Origin: Actinomycetota bacterium
Lineage (GTDB): Bacteria > Actinomycetota > Humimicrobiia > Humimicrobiales > Humimicrobiaceae
Direction: 5' to 3'
Length of the DNA stretch: 6,890 bases
NCBI GenBank assembly: GCA_018400395.1
Contig: JAGYMN010000065.1
Coordinates: 1 to 6,890 of the forward strand
Positions 4,668 through 6,890 of this stretch are shown here, piece after piece. The notes under the pieces were generated by a model. That model did no database searches. It was not told where the DNA came from and saw nothing but the letters and a program-made list of their open reading frames with translations. Positions within the stretch are counted from its first letter, which is position 1. The number at the start of each line of letters is the position of its first letter. A program made the translations under genes and the position numbers.

Positions 4668-6704
4668 TTGTCAGAAAAAATTACATTAAAAATTTATGAA
4701 AATTATGGCCTGGTCTCTGCAAAATCCTTTCTTGCAAGAGATGCGTCTGAGGCAGCAGACCTGTCAAAAAAGATAGGCTTTCCGGTTGCTCTTAAAATTG
4801 AATCCCCGGACATTCTTCATAAAACAGATACAGGCGGCGTAAAACTGGATTTATACTCCGAAAATGAAGCAAGAAAGGCTTTTGATGATATTATGCTTTC
4901 AGTTAAAGAGTCCAGGCCCGATGCCAGTATAAAGGGAATAACAGTACAGGAAATGTTCAGGGACTGCTTTGAGATAATAATAGGATATAAATTTGATAAG
5001 GATTTTGGTCCCACAATCATGTTCGGGATGGGAGGAATATTTGCGGAGGTATTCGGGGATGTTGTTTTCAGGGCCCTGCCTGTCTCTAAAGAAGATGTAT
5101 CCAGTATGATAGACGAACTTAAATTCTCGGATATCCTTTTAAATGGCTACAGGTCGGTAAAATCAGTCTCAAAAGAAATGCTTTCCGATGTCATCCTTAA
5201 GGCCGGTAGGATGGCTTATGAACTTTTTGAGGATCTGGATTCATTTGATATGAACCCTGTTGTCTTAAAAGGAGATGAACACAGGATAGTTGATTTTAAA
5301 TATGTCAAGTCTTCCCAAAAAAATTATCTGACTGACGAAAAACCATATACAAAGTATCTCGAAAGGTTCTTTGATGCACAGTCAGTAGCAGTTATAGGAG
5401 CATCAGGCTCTTCAAGAGACAAACTTGGAAATTACATTCTGGACAGCCTTATTTTTTACGATTATAAAGGAAGGGTTTACCCTGTCAATCCTAAAAGTAA
5501 GATGATTATGGGTGTAAAAGCCTATCCTTCCCTGTCTGATATTCCGGACAGGGTGGACCTGGTTGTTGTTTCCATACCTCTCTCGGGAGTCCCCGAGATA
5601 CTGGAGCAGTGCAGGGAAAAAGACATACATAATATCGTCATAATCTCGGGCGGAGGGAAGGAAGCTGGATCCGTAAAGCTGGAAAGAAGTATAAAGGATT
5701 CTGCACATAAATATGATATAAGGATCATAGGCTGTAACTGTATTGGTATTTTCGATGCTTACAGCAGGCTTGATACTTTCTTCCAGGTAAACGATGTGAT
5801 GTCAAGGCCCAGGGCCGGCTCAGTCTCGATGATGACCCAGTCGGGGACAGTCGGCGCAGGTTTTATTGAATTGATGGACCATGCAGGAATGAGTAAGTTT
5901 GTAAGCTACGGTAACAGAATAGATGTTGATGAAGCAGACCTGTTAAAATTTTACGAAGATGACCCCAGGACAAAAGTTATAGCTGTCTATGTCGAAGGAT
6001 TTGATAAAGGAAGGAAATTTTTTAATACAGCCAAAAAAGTATCCAGAAAGAAACCCGTTGTCATATTCAAATCCGGCAGAAGCAGTAAGTCATCAGATCT
6101 TTCCATATCCCACACAGGTTTTCTTTCAGGAACCTATAATCTCTCAAGAGGTATTTTTAACCAGGCGGGTCTTATATCTGTCGACAGCTTTGAAGAACTT
6201 GTTGCCGCCTCGAAGGCTCTTGCAATGCAGAAGAGGGCAGATGGGAACAGGGTACTTGCCGTAACCGATGGCGCCGGTACAGTAATACAGGCAGTCGACA
6301 GGATGGAAAAAAAGAAAATACTTAAGATGGCAGAGCTTACAGAAGAATCAAAAAGATATCTTGAAGAAAAGCTTCCAGCTTACGCAATCATAAAAAATCC
6401 AATAGACCTTACCGGTTCAGGAACTGATAGGGACTATGAGATTTCCATCAGGACCGCTATGGAAGATCCGGGCGTTGATATCATAATGTTATGGTTCCTT
6501 TTCCAGGATACTCCTGTGAGCAGGAATATAAACAGGAATCTTTCCATTTGCTGCAGAAACCCAAAAAAACCTATTGTAATAGGTGCAACAGGCGGAGAAT
6601 ATACAAGATATATGTCAGGCCTCATAGAAAAGGCCGCAGGCATTCCGGTATACAGCTCCGTAAATGACTGGGTAACTGCTGCTGAAGCTCTTGCTATAAA
6701 ATAA
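4668..6704 (+). CDS. NDP-forming acyl-CoA synthetase, fused beta-alpha order
   Basis: Enzymes of this family convert acetyl-CoA or other acyl-CoA, ADP and phosphate to free acid, ATP and CoA, or run in reverse. This 678-residue chain carries all domains, in permuted order. The ATP-grasp (beta) part covers about 1-215, with HKTDTGGV at 51-58 (His51 the likely phosphate-relay residue), the glycine-rich MFGMGGIFAEVFGD at 118-131 and FDMNPVV at 193-199. The CoA-binding Rossmann domain starts at VAVIGASGSS (240-249). The succinyl-CoA-ligase-like part has TQSGTVGAG (390-398) and SHTG with the presumed phospho-histidine His482. The last subdomain runs from about 528 (RVLAVTDGAGT) to the end. No acetyltransferase domain is attached. 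The gene is intact. The substrate cannot be read from sequence: acetate, propionate or a branched or aryl acid are all possible. Family is very confident. Confidence 0.95.
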   Translation: MSEKITLKIYENYGLVSAKSFLARDASEAADLSKKIGFPVALKIESPDILHKTDTGGVKLDLYSENEARKAFDDIMLSVKESRPDASIKGITVQEMFRDCFEIIIGYKFDKDFGPTIMFGMGGIFAEVFGDVVFRALPVSKEDVSSMIDELKFSDILLNGYRSVKSVSKEMLSDVILKAGRMAYELFEDLDSFDMNPVVLKGDEHRIVDFKYVKSSQKNYLTDEKPYTKYLERFFDAQSVAVIGASGSSRDKLGNYILDSLIFYDYKGRVYPVNPKSKMIMGVKAYPSLSDIPDRVDLVVVSIPLSGVPEILEQCREKDIHNIVIISGGGKEAGSVKLERSIKDSAHKYDIRIIGCNCIGIFDAYSRLDTFFQVNDVMSRPRAGSVSMMTQSGTVGAGFIELMDHAGMSKFVSYGNRIDVDEADLLKFYEDDPRTKVIAVYVEGFDKGRKFFNTAKKVSRKKPVVIFKSGRSSKSSDLSISHTGFLSGTYNLSRGIFNQAGLISVDSFEELVAASKALAMQKRADGNRVLAVTDGAGTVIQAVDRMEKKKILKMAELTEESKRYLEEKLPAYAIIKNPIDLTGSGTDRDYEISIRTAMEDPGVDIIMLWFLFQDTPVSRNINRNLSICCRNPKKPIVIGATGGEYTRYMSGLIEKAAGIPVYSSVNDWVTAAEALAIK

Positions 6705-6722
6705 ATCTTGCTAAGAAATAAC

Positions 6723-6750
6723 TTGCAAAATAAAAATATATGTATATAAT
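6723..6750 (+). promoter_or_regulatory. Possible promoter of the XRE-type regulator gene
   Basis: TTGCAA (6723-6728) and TATAAT (6745-6750) are 16 bp apart, matching the sigma-70 consensus at 4/6 and 6/6 positions. Transcription would start near 6757. The -10 box lies inside the left arm of the long AT palindrome, so repression by a protein bound there is plausible. The local sequence is nearly all A and T, so a chance TATAAT is possible. Confidence 0.5.
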
Positions 6751-6778
6751 AATATACATTTAATATATTATTATATAC
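6742..6778. repeat. Perfect 15-bp inverted repeat, candidate operator
   Basis: GTATATAATAATATA (6742-6756) and TATATTATTATATAC (6764-6778) are exact reverse complements separated by seven bases (CATTTAA). Apart from the terminal G/C pair the arms contain only A and T. As RNA it could form a hairpin, but with no G/C-rich stem and no U-run it is a poor terminator for the synthetase gene. Its position over the -10 box and start site of the following regulator gene suggests an operator, possibly for autoregulation. Confidence 0.6.
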
Positions 6779-6795
6779 TTAATCAGTCCGGTTCT

Positions 6796-6890
6796 ATGGG
6801 TAATAACCAGATACTTAAAAACAATTTAAGAAAATGCAGATTTGAACATAATGAAATCTCACAGCAGGAGCTGGCAAACCAGGTAGGAGT
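6796..6890 (+). CDS. XRE-family helix-turn-helix regulator, 5' part only
   Basis: The reading frame from ATG at 6796 stays open to the window edge and gives 31 complete codons beginning MGNNQILKNNLRKCRFEHNE, followed by ISQQELANQVGV (last codon partly outside). The pattern NLR..R.....ISQQELA..VGV is the start of a lambda-repressor/XRE-type helix-turn-helix domain: helix 1 at about 5-16, then the ISQQELANQVG turn. The gene is cut by the window end, so length and any second domain are unknown. The ribosome binding site is poor, with no G-rich stretch before the ATG, but no other start codon in frame lies upstream near the promoter. Small regulators of this type often control themselves or a neighbouring gene; the target cannot be told here. 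Confidence 0.8.
   Translation, partial: MGNNQILKNNLRKCRFEHNEISQQELANQVG

Noticed and set aside
5412..5728. Minus-strand ORFs of 68 and 98 codons inside the synthetase gene
   Set aside because: They are shadows of the conserved CoA-binding domain coding sequence, without their own start signals.

Overview
The window reads as a piece of a bacterial chromosome of moderate-to-low G+C content, with AT-rich intergenic DNA and frequent AGG, AGA and ATA codons. Bacterial signals are clear: sigma-70-type promoters, Shine-Dalgarno sequences, a lipoprotein signal peptide and a LacI-family regulator. Two of the four complete genes start with TTG. The gene set (sugar isomerase, sugar-binding lipoprotein, ADP-forming acyl-CoA synthetase) suits an anaerobic fermenter of sugars. 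I cannot place it in a phylum from the sequence alone.

Layout. Bases 1-54 lie downstream of a minus-strand gene and hold nothing I can name. From right to left on the minus strand follow a LacI-family repressor (4243-3215), L-fucose isomerase fucI (3114-1318) and a periplasmic sugar-binding lipoprotein of an ABC importer (1194-55). The importer's ATPase and permease are presumably beyond the left edge. Divergently on the plus strand, across a 424-bp AT-rich gap, lies a 678-residue single-chain NDP-forming acyl-CoA synthetase (4668-6704). After a 91-bp gap containing a perfect 15-bp AT-only inverted repeat, the start of an XRE-type helix-turn-helix regulator runs off the right edge (6796-6890).

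How the genes fit together. The repressor, isomerase and binding protein look like the start of a sugar-inducible L-fucose (or D-arabinose) uptake and catabolism locus. The control logic can be read directly. fucI has a consensus promoter (TTGACA, 16 bp, TATAAT), with one LacI/CcpA-type 14-bp pseudopalindrome over the predicted start site and a second just downstream. A third related site lies just downstream of the repressor gene's own predicted start site, which suggests autoregulation. The acyl-CoA synthetase has its own good promoter and is probably a separate unit. It could turn fermentation acyl-CoA into acid plus ATP, and a link to fucose is only inference.

I see no CRISPR array, insertion sequence, tRNA, rRNA or defence system. 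Nothing here is convincingly a new biological system. The most interesting items are the readable operator architecture, the permuted (beta-alpha) order of the acyl-CoA synthetase, the AT palindrome in front of the XRE gene, and a hairpin between fucI and the binding-protein gene that presents a strong Shine-Dalgarno sequence in its loop.
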